Below the pieces are notes generated by a model. It searched no databases, was not told the origin of the DNA, and saw only the letters and a program-made list of their open reading frames with translations. Positions 1 through 11,445 of a DNA stretch of 64,000 nt are shown here, in pieces (position 1 is the stretch's first letter; every line of letters starts with the position of its first letter). The position numbers were made by a program, and so were the translations under genes. The DNA comes from Schistocerca nitens (lineage: Eukaryota > Arthropoda > Insecta > Orthoptera > Acrididae), in contig NC_064616.1 of the NCBI RefSeq assembly GCF_023898315.1, positions 529,747,102-529,811,101 of the forward strand. Reading direction: 5' to 3'.

Positions 1-1150
1 TCCGAATTTACGTAGTGGAACAATGACATTTTGTATATTCAATTCTATTGACACATGACCATGCAGATACTGTTTGTCTTGCCTCCCATCTATTGCAGTT
101 ATGTTCCTTCATAAAGGACGCGACGATGATTATGGCTTAACGTCCCTTCAACACAGAGATAATTAGAGACGGACCATAAACGCGAATGTGGAAAACATGG
201 AAAAGGAAATTGGTCTTGTCATTTCAGAAGACAGCATAATTGAATTTGCCTTAAACTGTTTAGAGATACCATACAAAACCATAAATGTTGACAGCTGGAC
301 GGGGATTTGAATCGCTGCACTCCCAAATGGCGATTCCAGTGTGTCACCATTGCTCCATCACGCTCAGCATGTTTATAGTGTAACCACTATGCATCACCAA
401 TAGTTTTTCTCTTGTTTTCAAATATCTGTTCTCAAATAACAAACTGATTTCCTTTGTGATAAATTTTGTGTTTCAGTAAAATAAGACTAATTGAAGAAAT
501 TGTAATCGCTTTTAGAAGGAGTACCTGCAAAAGAAAGAAATATGAAAGAAAAAATGTTAAATCGATGGTAAAAGTAGACGCGATATTAACATTAAAGCGA
601 GAGCTGTCTGGAGGTTGCAGTGGGGAGTGAATCTTTTAGCCGGGAGCGAGAAGCTGCACGGCCGCGGCGCATGGTGTGGGTCCACGAAGCGAGGGCTGAG
701 ACAGCTCTCATACATGCCTCATCACGGTGGAACACTTAGTCTCCATTCGGAGGCTTCAGACAAAATGCTGTACGCCTGTGTGTTGAGCAGTCTTCGCCAT
801 GCCTGTATACCACAGAAAGCTAAACCGCTTCGTCAGCGTAGGGCATACGTCATCAGCAGTAGCACCCAAAAGAAATAAGGGTTTTCTGAGACAGTTTTCC
901 TCTAAAATCTCCACTGATGTTAAATAAATGTGAAATATTATATTTAAACTGTTTCATTTATTGAGATAACTGACCACAAACTGTTGCCCGTAAATATTAT
1001 ATAGTGTGTTGTAATTGAACTTGCGCTACTTCAGCCAGTGCAGACGGAAAACTACTTAACGTATTGGTATCCAACTATAGAGGAGTGATGTGCAGACTGT
1101 GCGACGTACGGTTGAAACATAGGCATCACTGTGCGTTACAGTTGCAATCA
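1..1150. other. No recognisable gene
   Basis: Mixed-composition DNA with only short open frames. The longest, 615-878 on the plus strand (87 codons), has no motif I recognise and no supporting context, so I do not call it a gene. I see no microsatellite or SINE here. Confidence 0.5.
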
Positions 1151-1151
1151 G

Positions 1152-1530
1152 TCAATATGTATCTGGAAAATGTGGCCAGGGTTTTACTCGTAAAGCTATT
1201 TTATCAAAACAACAGCACAGTGCTGTTGCTCTTCGAGAGTATCGATGCATTAAAGGAATACGAAGAGGTCTTCTTTTCGCACTGGGGTTGAAGAACATCA
1301 TTAGGAAGTTCAAATCAACTGAAGATTTCGAAATTGCTCCTGAAAAAGGCTAACGGCCGATTGCACCACAAATCGCTGAAGAAGTTACTGTTGCCATTGG
1401 TTAGCTTGCAGGGCGCAGTTTGCGAGCTTCAAGCAGTCCAGGATCTGTGTTATGACAGCTCATCATTCCATGGTCCACCGTTCGAAAAATTTTGCGTACT
1501 ATTTTGAAACTGTATGTCAAGTGCAGTTCA
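1152..1530 (+). pseudogene. mariner-like transposase, N-terminal fragment
   Basis: Frameshifted remains of the N-terminal helix-turn-helix DNA-binding region of a mariner-type transposase. Visible pieces are VKLFYQNNS near 1182, a GLKNIIRKFKSTEDFEIAP-like stretch near 1290-1340, PIAPQIAEEVTVAI near 1357-1400, and IPWSTVRKILRTILKLY near 1467-1515. These follow the order usual in the family: helix 1, a GRP-like linker, then the second helix-turn-helix ending in STVRKILR. Reading them needs at least two frame changes and passes a stop. The catalytic DDE half is absent, so this is a dead 5' fragment. The same broad family recurs at 24.7-25.6 kb (minus) and 39.8-40.4 kb (plus). Confidence 0.7.
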
Positions 1531-1911
1531 GGCAGTAGTGCATACATATGGTCGCCACACTGAATAACATTTCTAACCTAGAACGTAAACATGATACGAA
1601 GTTAAAATTTTAACCTCTCATGTAGGAATTAATATATCTTCCTTTCAAAGGTTTACTCGTTATTTCTCTTCTGCATATCCTTACAAATGTTTCCACAAAG
1701 TTTCAATGTCCTACTATCACTCTTTTTCCACGGCGTCCTCTCCAGTGGCACAAGTTTAATTATAACCACCCAGTATTCTGAAGCAATCTATGTGGTAAAA
1801 TTTTACTTACGTTCAAAGATTCCTTAGGCAGAGTAGTTGAATTTTTCTCCATAATATTGCTTACTTTTATAATCAAACATACGTAATTATTTTCATTCAC
1901 ATTCATCAGGT
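1531..1911. other. No recognisable feature
   Basis: Unique-looking AT-rich spacer between two transposon relics. Nothing identifiable on either strand. Confidence 0.5.
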
Positions 1912-2946
1912 TACTGATCAGCCAGAACATTATGACCATCGAACTGCTATCGATATAAACCCGTAAACGCGATAGCAGGGTCGCCTGCCGTGGAATGACT
2001 GCTACTCAGTCATACGTTCGATGCGTGTAGTATCAGTAAGAGTGCTGTCTGTGTGTAGAATGGGAAACGTGCGCGATCTATCTGAGTTCGACCTAGGACA
2101 GATTGTGATGGTCTGGAGACTCGGCACGATCATTTCGAAAACTACATGACTTGGCGGGTGTTCGAGGAGTGCTGTGGTGAGTGTCTTCAACATGTGGCGT
2201 AACCAAGGTGAAACCACGTCCAGACGTCGTGAGGTTGGGCGGCCACCCCGTCATTACAGATGTCGGGCGTCGTAGGCTGGGCAGACTGGTAAAACAGGAC
2301 AGGCGGCGAACTGTGGCGGAACTAGCATTAGTGTTTAATGCTTGGCAGAGTACAAGTATGTATGGACACATAGTGAACCGAATACTCCTAATAATGATGG
2401 GCCTCCGCAGCCGATGACCCATGCATGTGCCAATGTTAACATCACGACATCGGCAACTACGACTGAAACGGGCACGTGACCCTCGGCAGTGTAGCTTTGA
2501 GCAGTGGCAGAGCATTGCATGGTCTGATGAGTCCTGATACCCTATTCATCAAGCCAATGGGAGGGTGCGGGACGGAGACAAGCTGGCGATGATTCCATTG
2601 TGTTCTGGGGAAAATTCAAATGGGGATTCATGGGTCCAGTGGAGCTCGTGCAGGGAACCATGAAGGCCAAGGAGTATCGTGCACTGGTTACGTACTGCCC
2701 CCCCCCCCCCCAACTCGACATATTTGAACCCGATTGAAGACATATGGTATGTGATTGAGCGTGGCGTCAAACCTCATCGTCCCCCTCACCGGAATTTACG
2801 GATACTAGGTGACTTGCGTGTGCAGATGGGGTGTCATCTACCTTCAGTGACATACCAAGGCTATTAGGTCGTCGTCGCTGTTATACGTGCCAAGAGTGGA
2901 TGTACCGGCTATTAGGTGGGTGGTCATAATGTTCTGGTGATCAGTG
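1912..2946 (+). mobile_element. Tc1-like DNA transposon, internally decayed
   Basis: About 1.03 kb bounded by inverted repeats. The left end reads CTGATCAGCCAGAACATTAT from 1914 and the right end is its near-perfect complement finishing at 2946, one base different in the repeat core. Between them is a plus-strand transposase relic. It shows a HTH-like stretch near 2255-2330 (RRLGRLVKQDRRRTVAELA), a WSDES box near 2521 that would carry a catalytic aspartate, and YLNPIEDIWYVIER near 2717-2760, the usual Tc1 C-terminal motif. The element is shorter than an intact copy of roughly 1.6 kb, and the frames are disrupted, including across a run of 13 C at 2699-2711. It is a non-autonomous fossil. Confidence 0.85.
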
Positions 2947-4671
2947 TGGATAAATTATTGTGTGTATTTTACTGCTCTGTAAGCTGTTTTGTAGCGTGTA
3001 AACTGCACTGTAGAGTGTCTGCGGCGTTCTAGTAACAATGAGCGTTACAGTCCTACTGTATTCAACATTACTGATCTGTACTGTGTGTGAAATGCTACCT
3101 AAGATTTAAGAAAGGTACTTGTTTCTCGGCCAGACTGAGTCAGGCCTTGCTATGAGCGCAAAATTGCAAATAAACGTACAAAACGAATCTGAAGTGTCTA
3201 CCGGTACTCAATAGTGTCTTTCTATGACCTTCATTATATCAGTTTTATCGGCAAGCATTTTTTGAGTGACTCATCCATGTTCAACTTATCAAGAGGTTTA
3301 AAGCTAAAATTTAAAAAAATACGAGAGGATGCGTCGTACGTCGCAGTTACTGTACTTAAGTTAAATAACAGCTATTGTTGTTATTCTGCTATGATCCACT
3401 CGTTGCCTAATTAAGATAGTGACTGTACTGTATTGTAAACTACCGTTTTGGCAAATTCTGAGGCTTCTCCCACTAGTATATTCAGATTTTATGGTGCTTT
3501 TAATTTAACCGTCGGTGAATTTATTTTTCGATGTATTGGGGTGGAGTTCCATAAGCGCCTCGAGTGTGGTGTTTAAATTTGATGAATTCTATTGCCTATA
3601 CATTCCACGGCCTGTTAATAAACCAATGCCCGCCGTTGCATCGCATGTTTACTTCGACTGCAGCAATTTCTATTGGCGCCAGAATGGCGTTCATTAGCTG
3701 CGTCTTCTCTTCAATCCGTCCTTTCACCTATGTTTGGAGGGCGCTCTTAAGCCCCTAGATAATTTCTATAGTCTCTTAGCCAACGTCCCATATTCAGTGC
3801 GTAAGTCATTGACAGCACCTTCTACCTTTTTTCTTTTTTCTTATCAATCTCTCCAATAAATCCAAATGAGATCGTGTCGTATGTGCTCGTGCCTTGTCCG
3901 AGCAAAGGTCCCATTTGCATTTGCGATCGAGTGCTATTCAGAGCTAACTTGTAATTCCTGTCTTTCAATGGAGAAGAAACGTTCTGTATTTCATTGACAT
4001 GGTGTATCTTCAGGAATCTCTCTATTCTAAAATTATTATGTAGCTAAAACACACCAACATAATAATCAAAGCTTAATAACGCAGACGAACAATGCAGAAT
4101 CAAATGACATATAATGAAACAAAGAGCATCAAACCGAAAGTAACACGTAAAAGCACGTGGTAATTGCTTTATATGCCTAGTCTACGGATGATGAACCAAT
4201 GGCACGCGTGCCATCTGTGACACCCCGCCAAATAATTTGGGCACGGTATTTAATGTGGTATTTAGGTAGGCCTACCTAACAGAAATAATTTTCTTCAGCA
4301 TTTGTAATTAGAGTACCGAAGCTCACAGTGAAGGCCCGCTATTGCTGCTGAGGCGTGATAGAAGTTGTAGATGAAAAATCTTTGCTCACGCACACTCACT
4401 GTGAGCCACGCTGTACTCAAATTCATTAGTAGTAATACACCGTTATCCACTGTTACATCGCATAGATTGCCGTCTATTACAACAACGACGACTTCTGATT
4501 TCTACCAACAAGTGCCATTCTGCCAAACTGTCCCAGACAAACAGTGTTCACCGGTTTCTTTTTGTTTGTTGTGCACTTACGTCGTGCGCTGCAATTACAC
4601 ATAGTTAGTGCCATTTTTAAACTTCTGAGTATGATTAAATTTGTCTGGTTTGACAATGAAACAAGAGGTGT
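2947..4671. other. No recognisable gene
   Basis: Unassigned sequence with short random-looking ORFs. Near 4177-4245 a segment with GGCACGCGTGCC resembles the ends of some hAT elements and could be the left flank of the hAT relic that follows. I could not pair it securely with a matching right end. Confidence 0.4.
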
Positions 4672-6380
4672 ATGATAAGTGTAACAGAATTTCAGACGAG
4701 GGGGACTGAGAAAGAAGGCATGATTAATAACGGCAATAAAGCGTTGTGTGCCTCACGTTCCGGGACAGTGGTATGTAGAACATCATCTGCAAAACGGTAT
4801 TATGAAATAAACCTCTTTGTCAAAAAAGCGAAACACATCAAAAGGAATTCATTTCATGTTCTATTAAAAACTTTAATAGACAGTCATTGTCTATGATTAG
4901 CCAGGATCGTCATACTAGTGCCGCAAGTTTCTCGGCTGCAAGCATCATTGTCCGGCATGGTTAACCTTTTGAAGGAAGCCTGGTGTGCATATGTCACATC
5001 AATTTTTTGAATGTTTTTAAAAATAAAGTCCAGATAATTGAGCGCGTCGACGATACCTCCTACTCTAGAAATACAATAAAAGACAGAATCCTAAGGCTGT
5101 CGGAAAAAGTACAAAAACAACAAAAAAGTGACATCAGGTCCTCTCCTTACATTTTTCTGTGCCCTGACGAAAGTATAAATGAAATTAAAACTGGCGGCGT
5201 AGCTGTGTTTGCTCGATATTGTGTTGTGAATGACATCAAAGAAGAATTGACTGCGATAACACCGCAGCCGGCAACTACTAACGGGAAATATATTTGTGCG
5301 GTTGTTAAAAATTCTCTTATTAAAAAAGAAAAAGATTGAAGCAAAATTGTTTCGATAACTACTGATAGCGCTCCCGCTTTGATGGTCAAAAATATTAATT
5401 TGTGCCAAGCACCTACTGGACGTTCTATTCTTGAATAGCACTGCATAATAGATCAACATGCTTGTGTGGCAAGAGAGGTTTCTCTTCCTTCGATAATAAA
5501 CTGACTACAGCCACAAAAATAGTGAACCTTGTATCGTCACAAGCTTCTTATAAAACAAAGTTCGAAGTCTTGTTAGATGGAGTCAGCTCGGTGTACAATG
5601 GTTTACTGATGTGTAACAACATTCGGTGGTTGAGCCACGTTAAAGTAATTAAAAGAGTTGTGAGTTGTTGGAAAGAAATAAGGCTTTTCTTACAAAATGA
5701 ATGAAAACTTGCACAACCTTTACAGTTCATTGATGTAATGTTGCTTACAAAAATGATTTCTCTTATGGACATGCGTCAGCATTTAAATTAACTGAATCTA
5801 AAGCTTCAAAGCACAAATAAAACACTAATTGTTATGATAGGTCTTATTCGCGCTTTTGAAAAGGGTAAACTGCAGATTCTTAGTAACTGTGTTGTTTCCA
5901 AATACCAAAATTTTCTTCGGTAGTAAATTCTTCATTCGAAGAACTTTCATCGAGATTTTCTCAGTTCATAGTGTTATCGGAAACATTAAAATTGATTGTG
6001 TATCGAGATGTGACTGGATACTGAAGAAATTGAAATGTCACTGACTTATTTCCAGTCTAGTTCAACATGGAGTGGAAAATTCTTCGAAATAAGATATGAA
6101 TTGGAAGGAAACGAATTAGAAATACTATCAGGTAATATGAGCAAAAATGGCGACATTACAGTTATGGAAACGTGGAATTCTATTCCAGAACATATAGATG
6201 CCTAGTGAAATTGGTGTTGTTATCTTGACAATATTTTCATCTACCTATGCCTGTGGATTATAAATTTCTGAACTAAGCAATATCAATATAGCTTTAAGAA
6301 ACTATTTGTCAGATTACTCGAGTTCAGTTTGCATTCTGCTAAAAGTTATAAAGTATGAACCTAAAATAAATTATTTGATA
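4672..6380 (+). pseudogene. hAT-superfamily transposase pseudogene (ZBED/GTF2IRD2-like)
   Basis: Decayed hAT transposase in several frames. A BED-finger-like start is at 4735-4800, with CASRSGTV followed by TSSAKRYYE. A catalytic-core region lies at 5050-5340, with RNTIKDRI, then CPDESINEIK where the family has a DES motif, then VAVFARYCV. At 5458-5700 come HACVARERF, GLLMCNNIRWLSHVKVIKRV and EIRLFLQNE, matching the conserved hAT insertion region. The C-terminal dimerisation region is at 6150-6380, with ILTIFSSTYAC and then CILLKVIKYEPKINYL. Stops and frameshifts separate every block, so it is inactive. The motif order and full length support the call strongly; the exact ends and target duplication were not found. 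Confidence 0.82.
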
Positions 6381-7646
6381 TCGGATTACATTATTTTTTC
6401 TTTCCTTCAGAAACACTAAAATGCTTATTTTTTATTGTTGTATGAAAGATCTATTTCTGGTTGCAAATAAGTATTAGTAATATGGAAGTATGTAGCTTTT
6501 TTACTCATAAATCAGCAGAGACCGTATTTCCAACCACTACCAAACCTTAAAATATGCATGCAATCATATGCCTAAACATGCACAAAATAAACAAAATTTA
6601 GTTCTACTATTAGTCTGCTGGCACACCATGACGTTATTAAACCTTTAAAAACAATGTTAAGTAGCTGAACAAAAGTTTGCGATCTCTGGCCTTGTCAAGA
6701 GAAAGGGATTTGGCAGAAACATGAACTGTACATGCTCATTAAACATGCCATTAATAAATTGTACAGTATCTTCGTCAAACATGCGCTTGGGGCAGGGCAC
6801 CAATTCAAGTGACTTGTTTAAATGATAAGGATGTTTGGCGGTTAAAATTAGATCTCCTTACTGACCAACTTATTCATTTTCAAACTGGAATGTAAGTGAA
6901 ATGATTTAACACACTTTTCTGGTTGTCATATTAAAGAAACGAGAAACTCCTGGTATAGACATATACATACAGAAAAATTGAATGCTGGAGACCAATTAAT
7001 TCAGACAACTGCTGAAACGTTTAGAGGTCATCATGGGATGACGTAAGTAAGAAGACATGAGGATTCCAGAACACTTCCCATGCGACTAGTGCCCTAGAGG
7101 TGCCTCGCCGGTCATATAGGCAGGCGCAATGACGTCACAAGTCAGGTCCACTTCATCAGTGATGTCATCACTGTTATCAGTGCCTTCATCATCAAGTCAC
7201 AGCCCTCTTTTACCCTCCAACTCTTCTCTCCATCCAATCAAAATACAAGATGGTGTAACTAGATCAGCTGTGCATTGTACTCCTCCAAACTCGATCTCTC
7301 CAGTCCTCCAGGCAGTCACACCGTAGTATTAAAATGCAGCTGTCAATTGTGTAAAACGACACCAAGTTCAAAGATATACACTAAAAGCTGTGTAACTTCC
7401 ACTTGAATACGCACCAAGACCAAAGATATTGGCGCATAGATACAAACTTCTATATTTGATCAGCAGAATACCTAAGATGAGGCTGCCAGTTGGGTGTAAA
7501 AGGTGTCAAGTTTCATTATTTCTGTAAAAGTCAAAGACATTTACGTAAAATGGTGTAAGATATTCGCCTTGAGGAACAGGTCACCATTAAAAGAAACAGA
7601 ACAGGTCACTGGTTAAGAAAACAGAACTAGTCACACAAATTGCCCT
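6381..7646. other. No recognisable gene
   Basis: Spacer. The plus-strand frame at 7129-7326 is serine-rich, low-complexity and unlike any family I know. I do not call it coding. Confidence 0.4.
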
Positions 7647-7847
7647 GCCGGCCGGAGTGGCCGTGCGGTTCTAGGCGCTACAGTCTGGAGCTGAGCGACC
7701 GCTACGGTCGCAGGTTCGAATCCTACCTCGGGCATGGATGTGAGTGATGTCCTTAGCTTAGTTAGGTTTAATTAGTTCTAAGTTCTAGGCGACTGATGAC
7801 CTCAGAAGTTAAGTCGCGTAGTGCTCAAAGCCATTTCAACCATTTTT
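7647..7847 (+). mobile_element. tRNA-derived SINE, full-length
   Basis: Complete copy of the dominant SINE in the window. It has a tRNA-like head (GGCCGTGCGGTTCTAGG, then a B-box GGTTCGAATCC), a body with TTAGTTAGGTTTAATTAG, and a tail ending CCATTTCAACCATTTTT. The head resembles a class II (Ser/Leu-type) tRNA with an extended variable arm. RNA polymerase III transcription from the internal promoter is the family norm. Confidence 0.9.
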
Positions 7848-7934
7848 GAAATTGCCCTCCATGTAATAGCAGATATGTAATAAACTGGTCTATGGAACAG
7901 CAGTAATGTAAAAAATTGCTCTCCATGCAATAAA

Positions 7935-8390
7935 TTGACCCAAAACTTTAAAAAATTGCATCAAATGTATTCACAGTTGCGAACGTGAACGTGTTCACGT
8001 TGCTGCCTGTCGCAATCCCATACCGCTCATTCCATCCTAGTGCCATCCGAATCTCCTCCTCAGAACGAGATAAGCCACATAAACGTGGGATTGGGATGTG
8101 TGTCTTCAGAGTGATCACCAAAATATGTTGTTCCAGCCCACATAGAAGCGGCTCTGTCGCTTTTGCAAAGAGAATCATTGAGAAAGGACAGCCCTGTCAC
8201 ACTGAATGTAAGGTGGGGTTTTGTCCCTCTACCGTACCATTAATCATCACCGATGACGAGGCACCGTGGAGAATGCGGTTGATGAAATGACAAAAAGCAG
8301 CTTAGAAGGGATCCATCATGGAGTTCAGGAAAGAACGGCTCACTTCATCAAACACCAGACCAGGGAAACCAGGGCACCACACTACCTCGT
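7935..8390 (-). pseudogene. Non-LTR retrotransposon reverse transcriptase fragment
   Basis: On the minus strand, a reading from about 8330 to 7948 gives SVMINGTVEGQNPTLHSV, then QGCPLSMILFAKATEPLLCGLEQ. This is the conserved palm region of LINE reverse transcriptases, in which a (R)QGCPLS motif follows a substrate-binding strand. The arginine before QGCPLS is replaced by a stop or tryptophan depending on frame, and the YADD catalytic box is missing. It is a short internal fragment with no 3' tail and directly abuts the tRNA-like tandem repeat. Confidence 0.65.
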
Positions 8391-8440
8391 AGGAGACTAG
8401 GTACTGGCAGAAGTAAAGCTGTGAGGACGGGGCGTTAGTC

Positions 8441-8516
8441 GTGCTTGGGTAGCTCAGTTGGTAGAGCACTTGTCCGCGAAAGGCAAAGGTCCCGAGTTAG
8501 AGTCTCGGTCCGGCAC
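8441..8516 (+). tRNA. tRNA-like module, copy 1 (Ser-CGA-like, probably repeat-derived)
   Basis: A 76-nt cloverleaf-like segment. It has GTGC/GCAC acceptor ends, an A-box GTAGCTCAGTTGGTAGAG, an anticodon region CCGCGAAAGG whose loop would read CGA, and a TPsiC arm GGTCCCGAGTTAGAGTCTCGG. The B-box carries GTTAGAGTC instead of GTTCGAGTC, and the acceptor stem is imperfect below four pairs. The base before the anticodon is not T. It is best read as part of the 301-bp repeat rather than a working tRNA gene. Confidence 0.5.
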
Positions 8517-8741
8517 ACAGTTTTAATCTGCCAGGAAGTTTCATGTCAGCGCACACACCGCTGCAGAGTGAAAATCTCATTCTGGAAACATCCCCCAGGC
8601 TGTGGCTAAGCCATGTCTCCGTAATATCTTTTCTTTCAGGAGTGCTAGTTCTGCAAGGTACGCAGGAGAGCTTCTGTAAAGTTTGGAAGGTAGGAGACGA
8701 GATACTGCCAGAAGTAAAGCTGTAAGGACGGGGCGTTAGTC

Positions 8742-8817
8742 GTGCTTGGGTAGCTCAGTTGGTAGAACACTTGTCCGCGAAAGGCAAAGGTCCCGAGTTC
8801 GAGTCTCGGTCCGGCAC
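8742..8817 (+). tRNA. tRNA-like module, copy 2 (Ser-CGA-like, probably repeat-derived)
   Basis: Second copy, 301 bp downstream of the first. Here the B-box is canonical (GAGTTCGAGTCTC), but the A-box region reads GGTAGAACAC instead of GGTAGAGCAC. The same imperfect acceptor stem and non-T position before the anticodon apply, so function is doubtful. Confidence 0.5.
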
Positions 8818-8844
8818 ACAGTTTTAATCTGCCAGGAAGTTTCA

Positions 8845-9436
8845 ATTTAATGGTTTGTTTTGAACATTTCTTCAATGTCGATTATATCCATTTTGTAAAG
8901 TGTAATGCATTCATGCCTCAGAAGGTTAATAATCTCTGCACCTCCTGGACTGTTATTTTCCATCGCCCTCCTGATCCACATGGTAAGTCATTAGCATCTA
9001 ATATTTTTCCTGTCATAATTCTTAACACAATACTTTCAAATGAGCCTTACCAAAGACTGAAGTTGCGACTTCGTACTCAAGGGATTCCTTGCGAGCTCAA
9101 CACCTTTTGCCTTCCTTCTACGCCATGCCCTTTCTGCCAGAATGCAGCTGCAGGACATACTGTCTGCGTGCATCCCTAACTGATGTCATGTTCCTTGTAT
9201 CACCTCTTTCTATCTGTTCCATGAACTTTGTTCCCAACCCACAACGTGAGTAGACAGCTGTATGAAATTATACAGCTAAGTTGTTAATATCAAGATTACT
9301 GAGAGGTCCGCCCTGCTTCTTCTTCTTCTTCTTTGTTGTTCGAATTCCACTTCACGATGGATGTACTGATATCTATGCAATGCCCTTATAAACCATTGCA
9401 GAAAGGTTTGGTTACAGATGAATGGAGTTAAGTCCT
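8845..9436. other. No recognisable gene
   Basis: A 109-codon plus-strand frame at 8850-9179 has no motif I recognise. A short (TTC)n run lies near 9318-9332. The region precedes the Polinton-like relic and may include its decayed flank. Confidence 0.4.
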
Positions 9437-10080
9437 CATCAGTTCGACTACTGATAAAAGTGTGTTACAGCCAACAGCCACAAAGTGCAAATATGGCGAT
9501 GTATTTCCAGATGTAATTAGATACATCGTATCTGGTCGTTCCAATTGGAGGAAACAAAATTTGATTATTAACCTGATCCTCCATGAAAATATTCTGAGGT
9601 GTATGCATATACACGTCAGTTGTACAGGTATAAATGTGTAGAACAAGTGTTTGAAAAGTTGAATAACATTGGATATTCCAAATTTTCAAGTAAGGAGGAT
9701 GTAATATCATCTGTTTTCACTCATTATTTCCTACAATATTACTGGTGATTAACAAGACCATAAGAAGGCATACTTTTCTGTGCTCCGGCATTATGGAACA
9801 TGCAGCTTTTAACTATGTCGAGCAATAGCCAAATTCTGAAGCAATTAGTTAGAGCCAATGATAATGAAATTATTCTTTTGAGACAAGAAGAACGTTACGT
9901 GAGGTATGTATTCAGTGATCAGGGAAACCCTTATATTATTTTTGATGCCTTCGTGGAAATTCGTAAATCAGCATAAAGTGAGAATGCGTATTAATTTCTG
10001 AGTATTAGCAAAGATGATGATTTAAGTATTGGGTGTTATCGTAATAAGTTCGAGCGGTGGTATAAACTGAGACATTTGCT
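9437..10080 (+). pseudogene. Polinton/adintovirus-type DNA-packaging ATPase relic
   Basis: Decayed FtsK/HerA-family ATPase of the type that pumps DNA into capsids in Polinton/Maverick elements and adintoviruses. Blocks in order: DVIRYIVSG followed by a damaged Walker A loop (GRSNWRKQN where the family has a glycine-lysine P-loop) at 9511-9565; then RYKCVEQVFE and LNNIGYSKFSSKEDVIS at 9626-9710; YFSVLRHYG at 9770-9797, the region after Walker B; LKQLVRANDNEIILLRQEE at 9836-9890; and ISKDDDLSIGCYRNKFERW at 10006-10060. At least three frameshifts and several stops separate them. The order and spacing fit the family along its length. A conserved partner gene follows at 10230. Confidence 0.72.
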
Positions 10081-10811
10081 AGTAATTGGTTAAGTTGTTG
10101 GCTAAGAGTTCTTCTTTCAACACGTTTGTCAATTCCATTGGACGAAAGACTAGTCATAAAAGTCATGTTTCGAAATCTCCACTAAATATTCTCAGTAAAC
10201 TGACACTGATATGAAAAAGACAAGCTGAAGCACATTCGGCACTGGAAGGAGCATTTCGAACTGTTTCTAACCGAGAAAGGAGAATAAGACAGATCAAGAT
10301 AGAGAAGATAAAGCCAAAGACTACAGATTATTTGTGAAATCAGAAGAAGAACAAGAAGATGATGATGGTGAATATGACGAGGGAGATTTTAAGAGGACTG
10401 AAAACCATGCCAGAGACGGGCGGTATATTGGCAACATAATTTTTTATTAAACCAGTAGACATAATGCATTAGCCATCAGGTTTTATCCTATAGACAAAGT
10501 GTCGATGACTGGTAATTTGCAAGTAACTGTCTAGAGGACAGATGATCGAGGGGATTCTATAATCTCGTGTTTAAAATTAAAACTCCCAAAACGAGTTACA
10601 CAAAACAAGATCTTCAAAATTATGGTAAAGTTATCAAGGCTAGCAATGCTCATAAGCAAAGCTATCTCTCTCAAAAGCCATGAAATTCACACTAGTTTGC
10701 ATTAAATAAAAGTGGTGAATCGTTGTCGAGAGATGATGGCATACATATTGGTATGCGAGAAAACGAAAATGCACTTGAAGTTTGCAATTTGAAAACAGTC
10801 TTCACATAATC

Positions 10812-11445
10812 GGATATGTGGTGTCACCGCCAGACACCACACTTGCTAGGTGCTTGTTAGGCTCCCCACCTCGTCGCATACGTCAACATGGGGTCCTCCC
10901 CACGGCGGGCGGAAGCCTTATGCCACCACCGTACGCCGATTTGCGGGGGAGGAATGTGGTGTCACCGCCAGACACCACACTTGCTAGGTGGTAGCCTTTA
11001 AATCGGCCGCGGTCCGTTAGTATACGTCGGACCCGCGTGTCGCCACTATCAGTGATTGCAGACCGAGCGGCGCCACACGGCAGGTCTAGGGAGACTTCCT
11101 AGCACTCGCCCCAGTTGTACAGCCGACTTTGCTAACGATGGTTCACTGACAAATTACGCTCTCATTTGCCGAGACGATAGTTAGCTTGGCCTTCAGTTAC
11201 GTCATTTGCTACGACCTAGCAAGGCGCCATTACCAGTAACTATTGATGCTGTAAAACATGTACCGTCAAGAGCGATGTTCACCAATTATGGATTAAAGTT
11301 AAGTATTCCAGAAGCTACGTACGTTTTTTACTATTCTCATTTCCGTGTCCTGTTCCAGACCTTACGCCAGCCTGCGTGAGCTTAAACGCGTGCCTTTCGG
11401 CTTCCTCCTAGTGGATTGGCTGTCTTGCCAATCCACAACAGGATA
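10812..11445 (+). mobile_element. Internally deleted Gypsy-type LTR relic with GGATA target duplication
   Basis: GGATA (10812-10816) and GGATA (11441-11445) flank the unit. Inside are the first 36 bp of an LTR (10817-10852), about 100 bp of the 3' internal region ending in a purine tract, and a complete 486-bp LTR (10955-11440) starting TGTGGTGTCACC and ending CCACAACA. The same LTR and internal end occur in the complete element at 56525-62290, so this is the same family in the opposite orientation. It is not a simple solo LTR: a deletion ran from inside the 5' LTR to just before the polypurine tract. Confidence 0.88.
10943..10954 (+). other. Polypurine tract of LTR relic
   Basis: GCGGGGGAGGAA lies immediately before the LTR start TGTGGTG. 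It is the expected plus-strand primer position and matches the equivalent site of the related complete element. Confidence 0.75.

Larger units (their letters stand above)
8390..8844 (+). repeat. 301-bp tandem repeat with embedded tRNA-like sequence, ~1.5 copies
   Basis: The segment beginning near TAGGAGACTAGGTACTGGCA (8390) recurs 301 bp later. Each unit has an AGAAGTAAAGCTGT stretch, then GGACGGGGCGTTAGTCGTGC, the tRNA-like module, and CACAGTTTTAATCTGCCAGG. The first full unit contains a 220-bp spacer (CTGCAGAGTGAAAATCTCAT onward). Similar units are a known interspersed and tandem family in Schistocerca genomes, from my recollection. Confidence 0.8.

Noticed and set aside
8441..8817. Working tRNA-Ser genes
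   Set aside because: Imperfect acceptor stems, an altered B-box in the first copy, a non-T base before the anticodon, and a setting in a tandem repeat make functional genes unlikely.
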